From Siphonodentalium dalli (lineage: Eukaryota > Mollusca > Scaphopoda > Gadilida > Siphonodentaliidae), in assembly GCA_032622095.1 (NCBI GenBank), contig CP136063.1:182383956-182447955 (forward strand): a stretch of DNA of 64,000 bases. The letters are read 5' to 3'. Of the stretch, positions 12,212-27,100 are shown one piece after another. The position numbers were made by a program, and so were the translations under genes. Position 1 is the first letter of the stretch, and each line of letters starts with the position of its first letter. The notes beneath the pieces are model-generated. The model was not told the origin of the DNA, ran no database searches, and saw only the letters and a list, made by a program, of their open reading frames with translations.

Positions 12212-15073
12212 TTTCTTCAAACTTACGCGGTAGTTATCAAAATTGATTAATTACAACAAAAATAATGCTGACCACTGTCAACTATGGTATACAATTTCCC
12301 AAAACGTGTTATTTATCAACATCTTGTTCAACGAATAATTTAATTCAGTGTTTTTACCAGCAGGGACGTGGTTAGAATGCCCCCCCCCCCACTCAGGGTG
12401 GCGGTGTCCACCTTTGAATTTCCAACGACACCTCCCTTAATTACTCAATCCGATCAGATGGTCCCCATATCATCAAGTTACAACAACAACAACATTTCTT
12501 CAAACTTACGCGTTAGTTATAAAAATCGATTAATTACAACAAAATAATGCTAACCACTGTCAACTATGGTATACAATTTCCCAAAAGGTGTTATTTATCA
12601 ACATCTTGTTCAACGAAATTTGGCCGTCTTATCACTTGATTATCACGAAATTTGGCCGTATTAGCACTTGATTTTAAAGTTATCCATCTTTATCCGCAAT
12701 ATGGTCTGTTTGACGAATATTTGCCAGGCGGAAAAAAGTACATATCTCGAGAAATAACAGATTTCAAAAATCGATATCTGATCACTCTAAGCTTTGATGA
12801 GTGGTTCCTCGACTCGAATAAAATACCACAAAACACCACAAAAATGACAACTTTAGAAAAAATAACGGTATATTTTTTTAACAGCATCAGTTTGCCCTAA
12901 CAGCATCATAGCAATTCAGCAGGACCCACCAGCATCATGGCACATTTGCAGGACCACTTGACCAGGGGTGTATACCAAACTCGCATGCAAAAAGCAATGG
13001 ACAGAGGCAACAATCTCGAAAACATATATACATAAATGTGTCCACCAATTTACTATGAAATGAAATTAAAACATACTGTGAAAAAACATTTCACAGGAAC
13101 GACGAAATGTTTGGTTGAATTCAACTTGTACAGTTTCGGGTTTTCGTGCTTTCAAAACAAACCCGAATGCTGCGCGTTTCGATTTATCGAACTAGATTTC
13201 AATACGTTCTTGTGACGATTATCTTTCTCTTGAACTGTTTGTCGGTAAGTTGATAATCATAATTATTTGTGACCCGCCATATCAAATCCAGTCGGAAGTC
13301 GGGATTTTTTTTACCCTGTGCCAATGCATTCTCTTATATATGCGAGTCGACCATAGGTCGCCTCGCATATATAAGAGAATGCATTGGCTTAACAATTTTT
13401 TATCATGTTTTTTAAATAAATGTTTCTTATAATTTTTAGGACATAAAATAAAAAAAACATTCATTACCATGCAGGGAGTCCCACACATATATAGAAGCAC
13501 ATAGAAGAGTGTCGTCTGCTCATGTTTGTCTGGAGCTCTGTATGGGTGAAATTATAAAATTGTTAGGCCAATGCATTCTCTTATATATGCGAGGCGACCT
13601 ATGGTCGACTCGCATATATAAGAGAATGCATTGGCACAGGGTAAAAAAAATCCCGACTTCCGACTGGATTTGATATGGCGGGTCACATTTGTTCTCAGTA
13701 TAACGAGTTGTACATGATTGATATTAACGTCTTATGGCGGGAATTTGAACAGTCCAGCGGTAGGATACGGTTATGTAGTATGCATGCTACAAGTTCGAAT
13801 TTTTCAGTGAAATATAATAAATAGAGCACGTCTTGTCGTTGACTACGCGGGTATAGTGCCCGGTGGCAAGTCATGCTCTATTTATTAAATATAGACCATA
13901 TTTATCTATCAAATTTGGATGCGTATACAATTAGATGTCAGAAACAATGCACGTGATATTCACATTCCAAACGTTAAAGATGTATTCGGATTCCAGAACT
14001 CCAATCACAGAAAAACCATACAATATCTAACAAAATGACATGGTACGTGCTAATTTCACTTTATCAAACTGATATTTTAGGACTCAGCCATTACACCCAT
14101 TTGAAGAATTCATAATAAACTATTAAAATATCCAACAACATTGGTTTTCGCCAACGAGGGTAAAAAGAATGGCTTTGCCGTGCTGGCAATTTTAATACAA
14201 AATTGATTGAAATAACTGAGTTGAGCATGTTTATTCGCAGTGAGCTTCAATTCACTTTAAAAATCAAATGCTGCATATTATACGAACTATAATTACTAAT
14301 AGCGAACAAATGCCTTTTTATAGAAAATTGTAGTGATAAATATTGCTGTATTTCTCAATCTTGAAAACTATATATGAAATAAATGGATACAAAATTCACG
14401 ATAAAACAAGATAGTGTCTTTCAAATGGAACTTGTCATCCAAAATGTGCTATTTTGCACTCTATAATAAAACTATAAGCAAAATAGGTTATAGTCTGGAA
14501 TCTGGAAAAGTTAAAAAAAATAAAAATTGTTTTTAAATGCAATGTAACAATTACCATGCAGTGGATATTTACGACTTTCTCACTGGGTATACCAAATTTG
14601 CACAATTTGTGATTGTTATTAATATGTTCGTTGTAATGGGGTTCAACCATCTATAATGATATTTTCATGAGTATATATGCCAATTATTGCACCCTTAATT
14701 GCAGGAGCATTTCAGTGCAGATCCAACGAAGTTTCATATAGTGGGACATAGTCTCGGAGCTCATGTAGCAGGATATGCAGGGGAACGTGTGCCGAACCTT
14801 GGTAGGATTACAGGTAGCTATATACATATATGTTTGAACTCATGTGACCCCCATCATATCTAAATAGTCACGTACAACATAACTTGTGACCAAAAAAACA
14901 ACAACAACGACGACGACGACAGAAACTATACAAAACAGGTGGAGCAACAACAACAACAACAACAACAACAACAGTAACAACAATAAACGACAATCTATAA
15001 ACCATATAATATGTACATGTAGTAGCGAAGCTTTTTCAACATAGTTGAACAAATTTTTTAAAGTAAGTAATTC

Positions 15074-15104
<31 letters not shown>

Positions 15105-18100
15105 TCAACGATGACGACAACGACGATGACAGTAGCCACAAACGTAGAAGAAGAAAAATAACAGCAGCAACAACATCAATCTAAAACGGATACTATGTTG
15201 TCCGATGATTATCACTCACATCTTAGAAACAATTTAGCCATTTACGGTGGTTTGCCCAAATTGAATGTCAAAAGGGCGTGCTCGTAAAAAATGTTGTATA
15301 TATATTTCATGTGCAGGTCTCGATCCGGCTGAGCCATACTACCAGTACACAGATATATCAGTCAGACTGGATCCATCAGACGCAAACTTCGTCGATATTC
15401 TCCACACTGATGGCATATCGATGTTCAAGTTAGGTGAGTTCCATAATGCGCTGGATAAAATATAGTCCCTCAATTAGCATCGCTCTTATCGTTAAAACTG
15501 CTGATTAACATGAAAAATTGCCACCTCAAATAGAAATAAATATGCACAACAATTAGTTTCTGCATGTACCTGATGTCTTTTTTTTTAGATGTTTACCACT
15601 TACAAATTGCGGTTTTGATTTTACCGCGAACTTGATCAGTTGAACTTGAAGTTGAATTGAAACAATGGGAAATTGTTTACTCAATGCGATGTATTTCACA
15701 CCGTGTCTGTCGCGGTTTCATGTCAAGAAATTTGGTCAAATGATATCGAGACACTGACATTGATGGGATATAACGGTGTGGTGTTTTGTTTTAACCGTGA
15801 ACAATTCATCTTTCTCGCAGCGAAAATTTCATGACCTCTCATTTAATTCACATCCTGTATGTGCTTGACAACAGTATCGCTGCATGTAACAAGAAAACCA
15901 TAGTCAGAAATGACGCCCTCAAGATCATATTATTACGCATATTTATTATATGATCATAAAATTTCTTCTAAAAGTCCCATACTAAATGATGGGCAAAAGA
16001 AGTTGATAAATCACGATATCTACCTGGTTGTTCTATAAATAGGCCAAATAGGTTAATAACAAGATCACGCGACGTCATGAGTTATTAATAGGAAGTATAA
16101 TGGGTTTTCCCATTGATAAGTAAGGCCGTGTGTATTATCCAATTAAATTGCGTGTATCTGAGCAGCTCACCTGCGGCCTTGGTGAATATTAACTTCCTCG
16201 GGTTGATAAATCCTCATGTCAACCTCGAAACCATGCAATAAATGTATAATAAAACGTGAAATATACTGGTTTCATGAATGCACTAACTCAGAATTTCGTT
16301 AAAACGAACTAATCCTTAAAATTATAACAACAACTACGGCTTATCACTGAAGATATCTCATTCACCACACCGGAAAGACTCTAAATGATGACCAAAATTC
16401 TACTAATTGGATTGAATACATCCTCCGATACTTCACAATGCGACCTTTAGTCTACATTCTAACTGAGACATACTTCATCAGCAATGTTGGCTGTTATATT
16501 ATGCAGTGTGTTCCCGCAATAAAATCTTCAAGAGTGGCCCAGCCATTGTTCACGCCTAAATATCGAAAGCACTTAACGCGGTCATAAAAGTTACATACTG
16601 CAAGAATGGGACATCCGCGAAGATACATTCGAGAATGTATACACCCTGCAAAAGGTCTAACCGGTACGCAATACAGCGAGTACGTTATTAATCGATGTTA
16701 CCCCATGTAACTTCCTTTTTAAAAATAAATTTTATTCGTCAACAATAACACAAATATCGAATATAGAAACAGAAAATAGTTCATAAAAACAAAGTGCAAA
16801 TTCAATACATTTATTATATATTTCTATTTGATTATTATATATTATTATACGGTATATATCACATATGCAACGTCAGGCATTGTTGATTTATCCTTTCTTA
16901 TCGAAAATGATACCTGATGTTTTGGTTATATTACTAATCTTGGAAAATATCCCCAGTGTGGGAATAGGACATTACTCTTCTTTCTACTACAATTTTCTAA
17001 AATAACTCGCATCGTGTGAAACCCGAAATGTGTTGTTCTGCGAGATACACCCATAGCTCCTATCACAGGCCAAAACACATTCACAGAACACACCATAAGA
17101 GGGTGGAAGTGTATATTATATGGGGCTCGTTGATTTTGAACAGGTTATGGTATGATCCAACCTTGTGGCCATGTTGACTATTTCCCCAACGGCGGAGAGA
17201 CTCAGCCCGGATGCGATAAAGATCCAGTATCTGATGTGGTCATCGAGGGTGGCCTTTATGATGGTAAGTGTTGTTCGTTATATATTTACATACTAAGTGT
17301 TATTATCACTAAATCCAGCATTCTGATTGGTCGGCGCCCACGTGGCTAGTTGCAGCTATTTCTCGGTGAATGCGCAACAACGTATAACTGCAAGCTCATA
17401 ACACCATCGATACGTAATTTGGGTTTGGAAAGACGAACGCGTAATGTTTTGGGCGCATTTGGATTCGCGCAGGATTGACTTAATAAATCATCGGGTTTCA
17501 ATTGTTCCTGTTAACTTTTGCCAAGGGGGCTATGGAATATTTTGGGCTGGTTTTGTCACGATCCACTTTTCGATTTAAATACATTTACAAAAGTGGCTTT
17601 TTCGCTAAATGTATATAAATATAAGGATTAACTGTCATGTGGACTGTTTTTATGGAGATGTAACCGTGAGGTAAGTGGTCATAACTTGTATGTAAAACCC
17701 TTCGGGTTTTACACAAGTTATGACCACTTACCTCACGGTTTTCGGGTTTTACATACAAGTTATGACCACCTACCTCACGGTTACATCTCCATAAAAACTG
17801 TCCACATGACAGTTAATCCTTATTTCATCCCGTTGACGCGAAATATGTATATTGGACCATATTGATCTGTAATGAGCGACATTGGTTTTCTGATGTTTCA
17901 AGGCATTTAACACACCGCAAGGCGAAGTTCACCACTTTCTATTATACATTGGTCTGACCACTGCCATCATGTATACCGAATATAATTAAATCTAACGTTT
18001 CTTTATAGAAGACTTTTGTCGAATACAGTTCATTCGTGAGGGTCGGACTTAAATTGCCTTGCATATTTAATTGTACCTAGTATTACAATTGATCTGCGTC

Positions 18101-21100
18101 ACGCATAGAATCCAAGACATTTACGCATATGAGAAAACTACTTATTTTTAAAGGGCGATGGTATTGTACACTAAATACGACCATTCATGTGACCATTTTC
18201 TTTTATACTCAACAGAATATATGCAACAAATGAATGAATTTGAGCCATGGATTAGTGCAAAATAGACTCGTGTGCTCTGTGAAAGATGCAAACATGTTAA
18301 TTATAATGAAAATGAGTTTATGACTCGAGTCATAAACTCATTTTCGTTATAATTACCATGTTTTTAGCATCATTCATATAAATAGAGTTAACAAATAGGT
18401 TGAAATTGTTCTCATACAAGTAGTTTAGACCAACAGTTGCACGTTTTCCTACTTCTAACCACGTTGGTCACTTAACGTTTAGACTGATATATGGAATTAG
18501 TTGGAATTTGTCTGACCTTCCCAGAGTGGAAATTCCCGAACTTGATAGTTTGTTCTGGTTCAAATGGGGGGAGCTTCCGTTGGAAACTTTACGGTGGACA
18601 CCTCCCCAACTGAAACACACAAGCCACGTCCCTATGTTTACCATGGGTGTGTGGTTTCTACGACAGGACAAGCTGCGTAAACGTACATTCAGACCGTGTG
18701 TCTGAAATTTGTGACCCGCCATATCAAATCCAGTCGTAAGTCGGGAATTTTTTACCCTGTGCCAATGCATTCTCTTATAATGCATATATAAGAGAATGCA
18801 TCGGCCTAACAATTTTTTATCATTTTTTTTAAATAAATGTTTCTTACAATTTTTATGACATAAAATAAAAAACATCCGTTACCCTGCAGGGAGCCCCACA
18901 CATATATAGAAGCATATAGAAGAGTGTCGTCTGCTCATGTTTGTCTGGGACTCTGTATGGGTGAAATTATAAAATTGTTAAAGAATACAAGAAAAAATTA
19001 TTAAAATTGTAAAAAATTGTTAGGCCAATGCATTCTCTTATATATATGCGAGGCGACCTATGGTCGACTCGCATATATAAGAGAATGCATTGGCACAAGG
19101 TAAAACAATCCCGACTTACGACTGGATTTGATATGGCGGATCACATTTGTTGAGCGATTGGGGAAATGGAATTGGGTGTTATGCTAATATGCTATGATGT
19201 TGGAGAGTCTTGCTAATAAGAAAAAGTACCATTATTTTTTCTAAAGTAGTTATTTTCGCGGCTTTTGGCTAAAACGAGAGAATCCAGGAAATATAATTTG
19301 TATATATACAAAATAGAACAACATATATACTGTAAAATGTTTTTAAATAATGGCTGTGTTGGTTGTTGAAGACCGACTATTACCATGATGGCCAATTATG
19401 TGGTTTTGCAAACATCAGCGCAACCATTATCAAAGTATTTAAAAATATATATGTTCTTGAACGTTCATACACTCACTGTCTTTTCTTCTAAAATTTTTCG
19501 GATTAGCCAATTACCACGAAAGTGCCAACTTTAGAAGTAATAATGGTATACGTTTTTCTCAACAGCATCATTTTGCCATACCAGCATCATAGCAATTCAG
19601 CAGGGCCCAACAAAAAAAAAATTATAAAGACCATTTAACCATACTGGGGTTGAAATTAACCATATGTGCACATGTGGTCCGCCAAGAACACTGGACACAC
19701 CGTGATATATGCTAGCGGCTGAAGCTACGGTAAACCCCAAATAAGCTAAAAACCCTGTCTCTTGAATCATTCTATATGAAAACCGTTCTCATTACCGTCT
19801 TCTATTACGTAGAAGATCAGTTCGCAGAAATAGACAGGTCAATTTCAGAACAGAATTGAGAAGCCATTTTTATGACATCACTATATCGGTGAAATGACTC
19901 TATAAACCAAATTGCTCTCATGCCATGCCGGATTAAGCGTATAAATTACCAGTCAAACTGTCATGAAATTCTTCATATAGCTGGCTATATACTGCACAAT
20001 TACGATTGATAATTTCAGGAATGACAGCAAAATTCGATTCTTGTATATTATATATACGCTTATTGGGGCGCTGAAATGCCAATTTTTAGAGTTATTGCTG
20101 GCAAATATCAATTGTATAATAACTTATGAAATTTGTGCCAATGCTTTCTCTTATATATGTGAATCGACCATAGGTCGCCTCGCATATATAAGAAAATACA
20201 TTGGCCTAACAATGTTTTATCGTTTTTTATAAATTTTTCTTACATTTCTTTAAAGGGGTACTGTACACAGAGATAGGCAATTTTTTTATTTACTCCCATT
20301 GACATAACTTTCAAGTTAGATTGTGTTCATGTTATATGAGTTTCGTATAAACCTAATTTAGCGACGAAAATATTGATCTTGGAAATACAAATATTACGAT
20401 TTCAAACTACGCGCCATGTTTTTGACCTTCACCGGAGAAGACGCAGGTTGCAGGATGAACCGGAAGTTCAATTTATGCCTGCAATCTCTTCCATCGAACA
20501 ATCTCACCCCCTATAAAAATACTAGACGCTTTATGAATCTTGTTTCTTCTCTTTTTTTCCAAATTGGTTATAGCGGGACTTCCTTTTGCATGTAACATGT
20601 TTTGTTCGCAACTCAATAATGTTCGTCGTAAACGGCCGTCGGTAAAAGACACCCAACATGTGAGATTTCAAGAACGGTAACTCGTAATGGTATAATTCGC
20701 CATTTTATGACTCCAGCCATAACTTCATTTATATTAAATAATTCAATTTGACTTTTATGATAGCCTGTTAACCGGAACGTTTTCAGTAGACATCGTCGAC
20801 TCAAATACGTTATTTTAAAATATAATATTGATATTAGATCGCAATTGTTACCGGGAATTTATTGAAATTGGCGTACAGTACCCCTTTAACAATGTTATCA
20901 TTTTTATCATTTTTTTTTTCTTCATTTTTTAACAATTTTTTATAATTTTTTATAATTTATTCTTGCATTCTTTAACAATTTTTATAATTTTTTCTTATAT
21001 TCTTTTAACAATATTATCATTTTTATCATTATTTCTTATATTCCTTAAAAATTGTTTAAATGTTTTTAAAAAAAATTCTTACATTTTTTAACAATTATAG

Positions 21101-24100
21101 AAAATAATATAAAATTTGTTAGGCCAATGCATTCTCTTATATATACGAGGCGACCTATGGTCGACTCGCATATATAAGAGAATGCATTGGAACATGGTTT
21201 TGGCAAAAATTCAAGGCTGGAGGGGTCAGGTTACTACGATTTCAGATTTTTGCAGATTTCGACCAGGAACCATGTAGTCTATTCAACAGGAGACATTTAG
21301 TGCGCATGCAAATAAACAGACACGAGCGTCGCAAAAACAATGACCGACATCTAGATAACAATTTTCCATTCACAAAGCAGTTATATCAAATTTGAGACGA
21401 AAATCATTCATTAAAATTAACTTTTTCTTCCATGAACTACACATTTAGATAGTTGTTGTCGAATTTCGCGCGATCGACTGGTCCTTGTCTTTGTTCACCG
21501 AAAAAGTTGAAAACGTAGTAACCTGGCGCTTTCTGACGAATTGAACATGCAGCGATGAATGTGCATTTTATAAGTAGTTTGTCCAGGGGGGGGGGGGGGG
21601 GGTGGGCCGTAAAAAAGTTGCGAGACGTGGTGGTGGTTTTTTTTTACATTGCCATGTTTTTACACCCACCCACCCTTTCTTGCATTTTTTTTTCATAAAA
21701 TTTTAGACACCCACCCCAAAACCCCAACGCGTTATGTTGGTCCCCTCTGTAAAACGACCGACCGCTCTATATTGGTCCCTTCTTTGAAAGACCAAATTAA
21801 ATGTTACTTCCTGTTTACAAACATGTACAAGACAAATATTTTCTTGGCTGATATTTATGCGATAATCAGCAGTAATCAGCGATAATCTCAACTAAATTGA
21901 ACTCTAAGCAATCAACAAAGGTAGAATATGATGTGATTATATTGGTAAATTTATAACACAGCCTATTCATCTGTGTGAGTAGATGAAAAATATGTTGAAT
22001 CCCCTGGAATGACAACAAAAAATAACTAGGGCCAGTGTTAGGGCATATAATAGAATAAAAAATTACACAAAATTAAATTTATCTTTTTTTCAGACATCAA
22101 CCAGCATCAACTAGTAGGCCTAGAGCCTATAGTAATACCAAAAAGGAAAATGTGCATATGAATTAGCTTTTATGTATGTCTGCATGACCACCGACCCGAC
22201 CTCGCATTACTACTTAGGACTAGGCCTTTGAGTTTGAACGCGGATGGTCAATTTAGTGCCAAATCCATATACACGGATGTGCACTTTAGTGACATGTGAC
22301 CGTGGAGATGAGGTCACAGTAAGCGTAACGTCATTGTGTTGGTGTAAGGAAGATAACTCCAATTTGGTCTTCTGTTTACAGTATACCGGCTGTACTCTTG
22401 ATTTACTATTATATGTCTACCTGTGTCTACTATATATTATTAACTATACATTATTCTGATACATTGAGAATACCGGCGGTTATTTGAACGAGTGGGAGCA
22501 CCGCGCCAGGGTGCTACTAATGCTCTGGGCCATAGTGTTCGAAGGGTTAAAAATAAAATGAGTTGCCCTGCGTTGAGGGTCACATGGCCATAATTGTATC
22601 ACATATGCTGATATGCAATCACTTTTAGTGTACAAACACTGATATAAATACTTATTTCAAACATTACACTCATGCATCAACTAACTGTATGAATAAAGAG
22701 TATAAGAATTATTGTAATTAATATTCTGTCATGAGTTGTTAGCTGATATTGTCAGACTGCATTAAGTTCACCCTGCCCTAGAGCTATCTGAAGTATATTT
22801 TTTTTTATTGAACTACACCGTGAACTAGACAATTTTCATTATAAAAACTGCCAAGCAAGCTGAAACAGACACAATAAAAAAAATTGCGCGCAAAAAAAAA
22901 ATCAATGAAAATTTTGGGACCCACCCCCACAATATTCACTATTTTTCCATTTTATATCAACTTATGGGGGTAATTATAACAATATTGAATGTATTCCTGC
23001 TTCTCATATTGCAACAAGCCACAACATATAAACAAATATGTTTAAAAACAGTTGAAAATATGTCAATGAAAAAAAAGTGGTCAAAAAACTGTTTCCTACC
23101 TCGGGTACCCACCCACCAGTGTTCACGCTGGACCGAAAAAAACTTTAGCCAAAAGTTCAGCCAAATGAAAATTTTATTAGCCAAATGAAAAAAACTTTAG
23201 CCGAATGTTTTTTGGCCAAATTAAAAAAAAACTTTGGCCAAATTAAATCATCGTTTTCTGGTCGGTTCACAATTGATGACTAAAACGTAAAATCTAACAG
23301 ACACAGGTAAAATACACAATAATTTAAATAATATTTATGAACTAGAAGTATTTTTATATATATCATTTATTAAAAAATTATTAATCTTTATGTGAAAGAG
23401 TGATTTGGGGGGGGGGGGGGGGGGGGGGGGTAACCCGGGATTGTCCTTCTTAATTTTGTTTTTGTTTGTTTTATATCAATATTTTGTTTTAAATCATTAA
23501 ATATTTATCCTTGCGAAAATATCTAAGTGACATCTGGAAACTAATAACTTAATATTGTTACGCCATTATCAAATTACAATCTGTCATAAAAGCATGCATA
23601 TTATTTTGACTGTATCGGTATTGACGACAAATAGCCACAAAATATCTGTCGTGATTCACATTTGGCTGATTAAGCTATTGTCTTACACTTGGTGCTCATA
23701 AACCTCGACCGTCATAAATACAATGTCATCATAAACATGCATTGTGCGGGAGTCCCGTGAGTGACCAGACAGACAATGGGGGATTAGGGGGATTAAATGT
23801 AAAATAATAACCTTTTGCTGTTTCGTGCAGAGTGACGTAATCTTTCTCCAGATTAAAACAGCCTGTTACGAACAAATTGCTTATATACCAGCGTCAATGC
23901 ACACTTTACAAAATATTGCTTTCTTCACATTGTCATGATTCAACCACGGTCGGTTTAATGTCCATGCGTCTTTGAATGTCCGTCTTGTGAAAACTAAAGA
24001 TGATTGCATATCACTGTGTGATCGCTTGGTTGATAGAGTTGTCGATCGGGTTTCCCTTTGTACTGTCCGCGATCGGGTTTCCCTTTGTACAGTCGGCAAT

Positions 24101-27100
24101 ATATTCCCAGTTTCGATATTTTCGGACTAGATCGTTCATATCACAGAATTGAAAACCAACTTGCCAAAATTTATGTTAGATTTGGAAATAAAAATATGTT
24201 TACTGTTCACTAATTGTTAGAGCTTACCTTTTGCTGTTACGGAACGATATTTCATAAGTACGAAAATAATGAAATACTTTCGTCACCTAACTTCGTCTTG
24301 AATGTCGATCTATTGAGCGCTTTTATTAATTAGCTTTCTGACTCCATGCTTTCAGTCTACATTTGGGGTAAAAAAAAGTTTAGCCAAAATTTTAGCCAAA
24401 TGAAATTTTTATTAGCCAAATTCGAAAAATATTAGCCATTGGCTAATTTGGCTACCGACAGCGTGAACACTGCCACCCAACCCCCCTACCTCACGTCTCG
24501 TAAAAAAAAAATCGCCCCCCCTGGTTTGTCGTTCATATCTGGCACACCACAGCCCTCTTTGATGCGTTGCCTGTAAAATGACCAGGAAAACTTGCCGGTG
24601 TGTGAATGTACGCTAATGTATCCATCTCAATATACAACACGTTGTGAGAACGATGGTCTTGTGTGAACGACCTTCGGAATTTAAGTATATTGAACGTAGG
24701 CTGTCAGCCAATGAAATTGGATGTATACTGTCATACAACGTACATGGTCTGGGTTCACTCTTGCAACTGACAATGGCTTGGGCAATTCAGAGGAGCGCCA
24801 GTAGTTAGATAGGAACAACTTATCGGGATCCAACACACGTGACAAACCTAAGATGAAACATAGTTTAATCGTACCAGAGAGATACACAAAACACGTGCTT
24901 TCACAAGCGACAACAAGACAATAATAAAACAGGTCACACACAGCAGAGACCTTAACAAGACGCTCTCGGATATTACACATACATGTACCAATCTAACAAT
25001 ACAATAACAATACAACACCATGGCGCAACCACTTTTCTTTCTTCCCTCTGTCTCTATGTATACTCAACGACATGAAATAAACTAAAATGATGTCCGTGAT
25101 ATAAATCAATGTCGTAATTACTATCATGTAATTTGTTGGTATGGCATCTGTCCAATAAATCAAAAGTATATGTAGGAAACACATGCTGTCTTTAAAAGCA
25201 TGTCACATCAGATGTAATTAGGTCAAGATGTAACACGCACCCTGTAGTGTTCTTATCACTCATGTGCAACTCACAGCTATTGGAGATTAGCGGACTGTCA
25301 TCTCAAGTCTTAAGAACTTATGAACCTGAACATCGTCTATCACGGTCACGAAATCTGGGGATTTCTAGAATAGCATAGTCCTTGTCACGGAAATCCATCA
25401 GCACCAGTGTTCCAGTACAACCAAAGCAATTGTAGCTGTGTGACGGTAATGGCATAGGTTCACTCTTGCTTCCCAATTCCTGCCCGGCATCAAAATGCAG
25501 GTCATGGCGTTGGAACTCAAAACAGCTGGAATGAGCAGGCTTCTGATTGATATCTGAGTGATAGGTATGAACGCATAATGGTGTACCTTCTCCCTCACCA
25601 CATGCAAAATCTGAACAATCAGGTACTAATGGAATGGTATGTGAGTATAATCATGTGCAACTCAAAACAGCTGGAATGAGCAGGCTTCTGATTGATATCT
25701 GAGTGATAGGTATGAACGCATAATGGTGTACCTTCTCCCTCACCACATGCAAAATCTGAACAATCAGGTACTAATGGAATGGTATGTGAGTATAATCATG
25801 TGCAACATTCCGACCGCCAATCATTTCTGAATCCATGTGAGGGACATATTCACTATCTCCGTGTCATTTAGAGTGTGTTCCGATGTCACGTCTTCACCAG
25901 TGTAAGCGAGATAATGATTATCAGTTGTGTAGGATTCAGTCTGTGAACATGTGGAATGTACATATGGCTGTCCTTTGTCAAGCGAGTTGGAACAATCAGC
26001 ATTACATAATCCAGTATCACTCTTGATCGAATCTGTATGATGATCATGGGTTTGAATACCACTGTCATTGAATGTGATCGGTTGGTTACTAGCAACTTGC
26101 ATGAAGCTAGACCTTTGAAATTGAAGTTGATCATCAGGACAACCATACACATAACTTGCACCATCTCCAATGAGAACAACTGCTTTGCTGGGACGCACAG
26201 TAATGTCATTAGTCATCATGAATGATAAACCAGCAGAAATGTCGACATCAAGGCTATCAACAACTGCAGCATCTAACAACAGTTCATTGCCATCTCGATT
26301 CACTAAAACTTCTGTGAACCCAATAATGTCATAGCGGCCTTTATCTATGAATGACGAAAACTGTATTGAAATGTGTCGAGTAACAGGTAAGCCAAGTGAC
26401 TGGGCAGCACGTGCACTCACCAAGTTGGCCTCTCTCCCAGAAACAAATGTCATCCGAAGAGACTTGCTCTGGTATTCAACATCTAAATACGGTAGCAGTA
26501 CCATACTGTGTCATGTAAAGCACGCGCAATGTGCCAATACAATCGACGGGCTTTTCCGACGGCCACGTGCAGCGAAGATATGAAATGTAGATCCAAATAT
26601 CGACCGTTTTCGAACGTTATTTATCCGGTTTCCGGAATGACGAGAGTCCGTAAACGCTGCCACCACGCCAGTAGTTAGATAGGAACAAAACACGTGCTTT
26701 CACAAGCGACAACAAGACAATAATAAAACAGGTCACACACAGCGACATGTTGCTATCAACGCATATTCTTCACAATAAAGACCTGATCCACCCAAAAAAT
26801 ACACCACTTCTTGGAAAATGGGGCTACCTGGAAATTGAAACAGACAAGTTGTCGATAAGATTTAGTATGCATGCAAGAAAACTGACATGATATGTCTGTT
26901 ATCGTTGCATTTCAATCTAATGGTCTATGCCTAGTTATTTTGTAATTATATCTACCATAAATTTGACGGCATTGCTTCTTCAAATAACCAACAGTGCACT
27001 TTGTGTTTTCTTGATAAACTTTTCAGTTCGTCCAAATTCGGGTAGGGAATGTAAACAGTCGACAAGCCGTTATTCGAAAGTCACGTATGCGCAACAATAA

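Larger units (their letters stand above)
13269..13686. mobile_element. Palindrome-ended MITE, complete copy (418 bp)
   Basis: Outer inverted repeats GTGACCCGCCATATCAAATC and GATTTGATATGGCGGGTCAC enclose two inverted 67-bp palindromes (13321-13387 and 13568-13634), each joined by ACCCTGTG / CACAGGGT. The 180-bp middle has GCAGGGAGTCCCACACATAT. Other copies are at 18711-19144 and 50395-50782 (right end lost). It is non-coding. Confidence 0.85.

Noticed and set aside
13250-13500. ORFs with QCILLYMR / RIYKRMHW repeats at many places
   Set aside because: They are translations of the 67-bp palindrome on each strand and do not represent a protein family.
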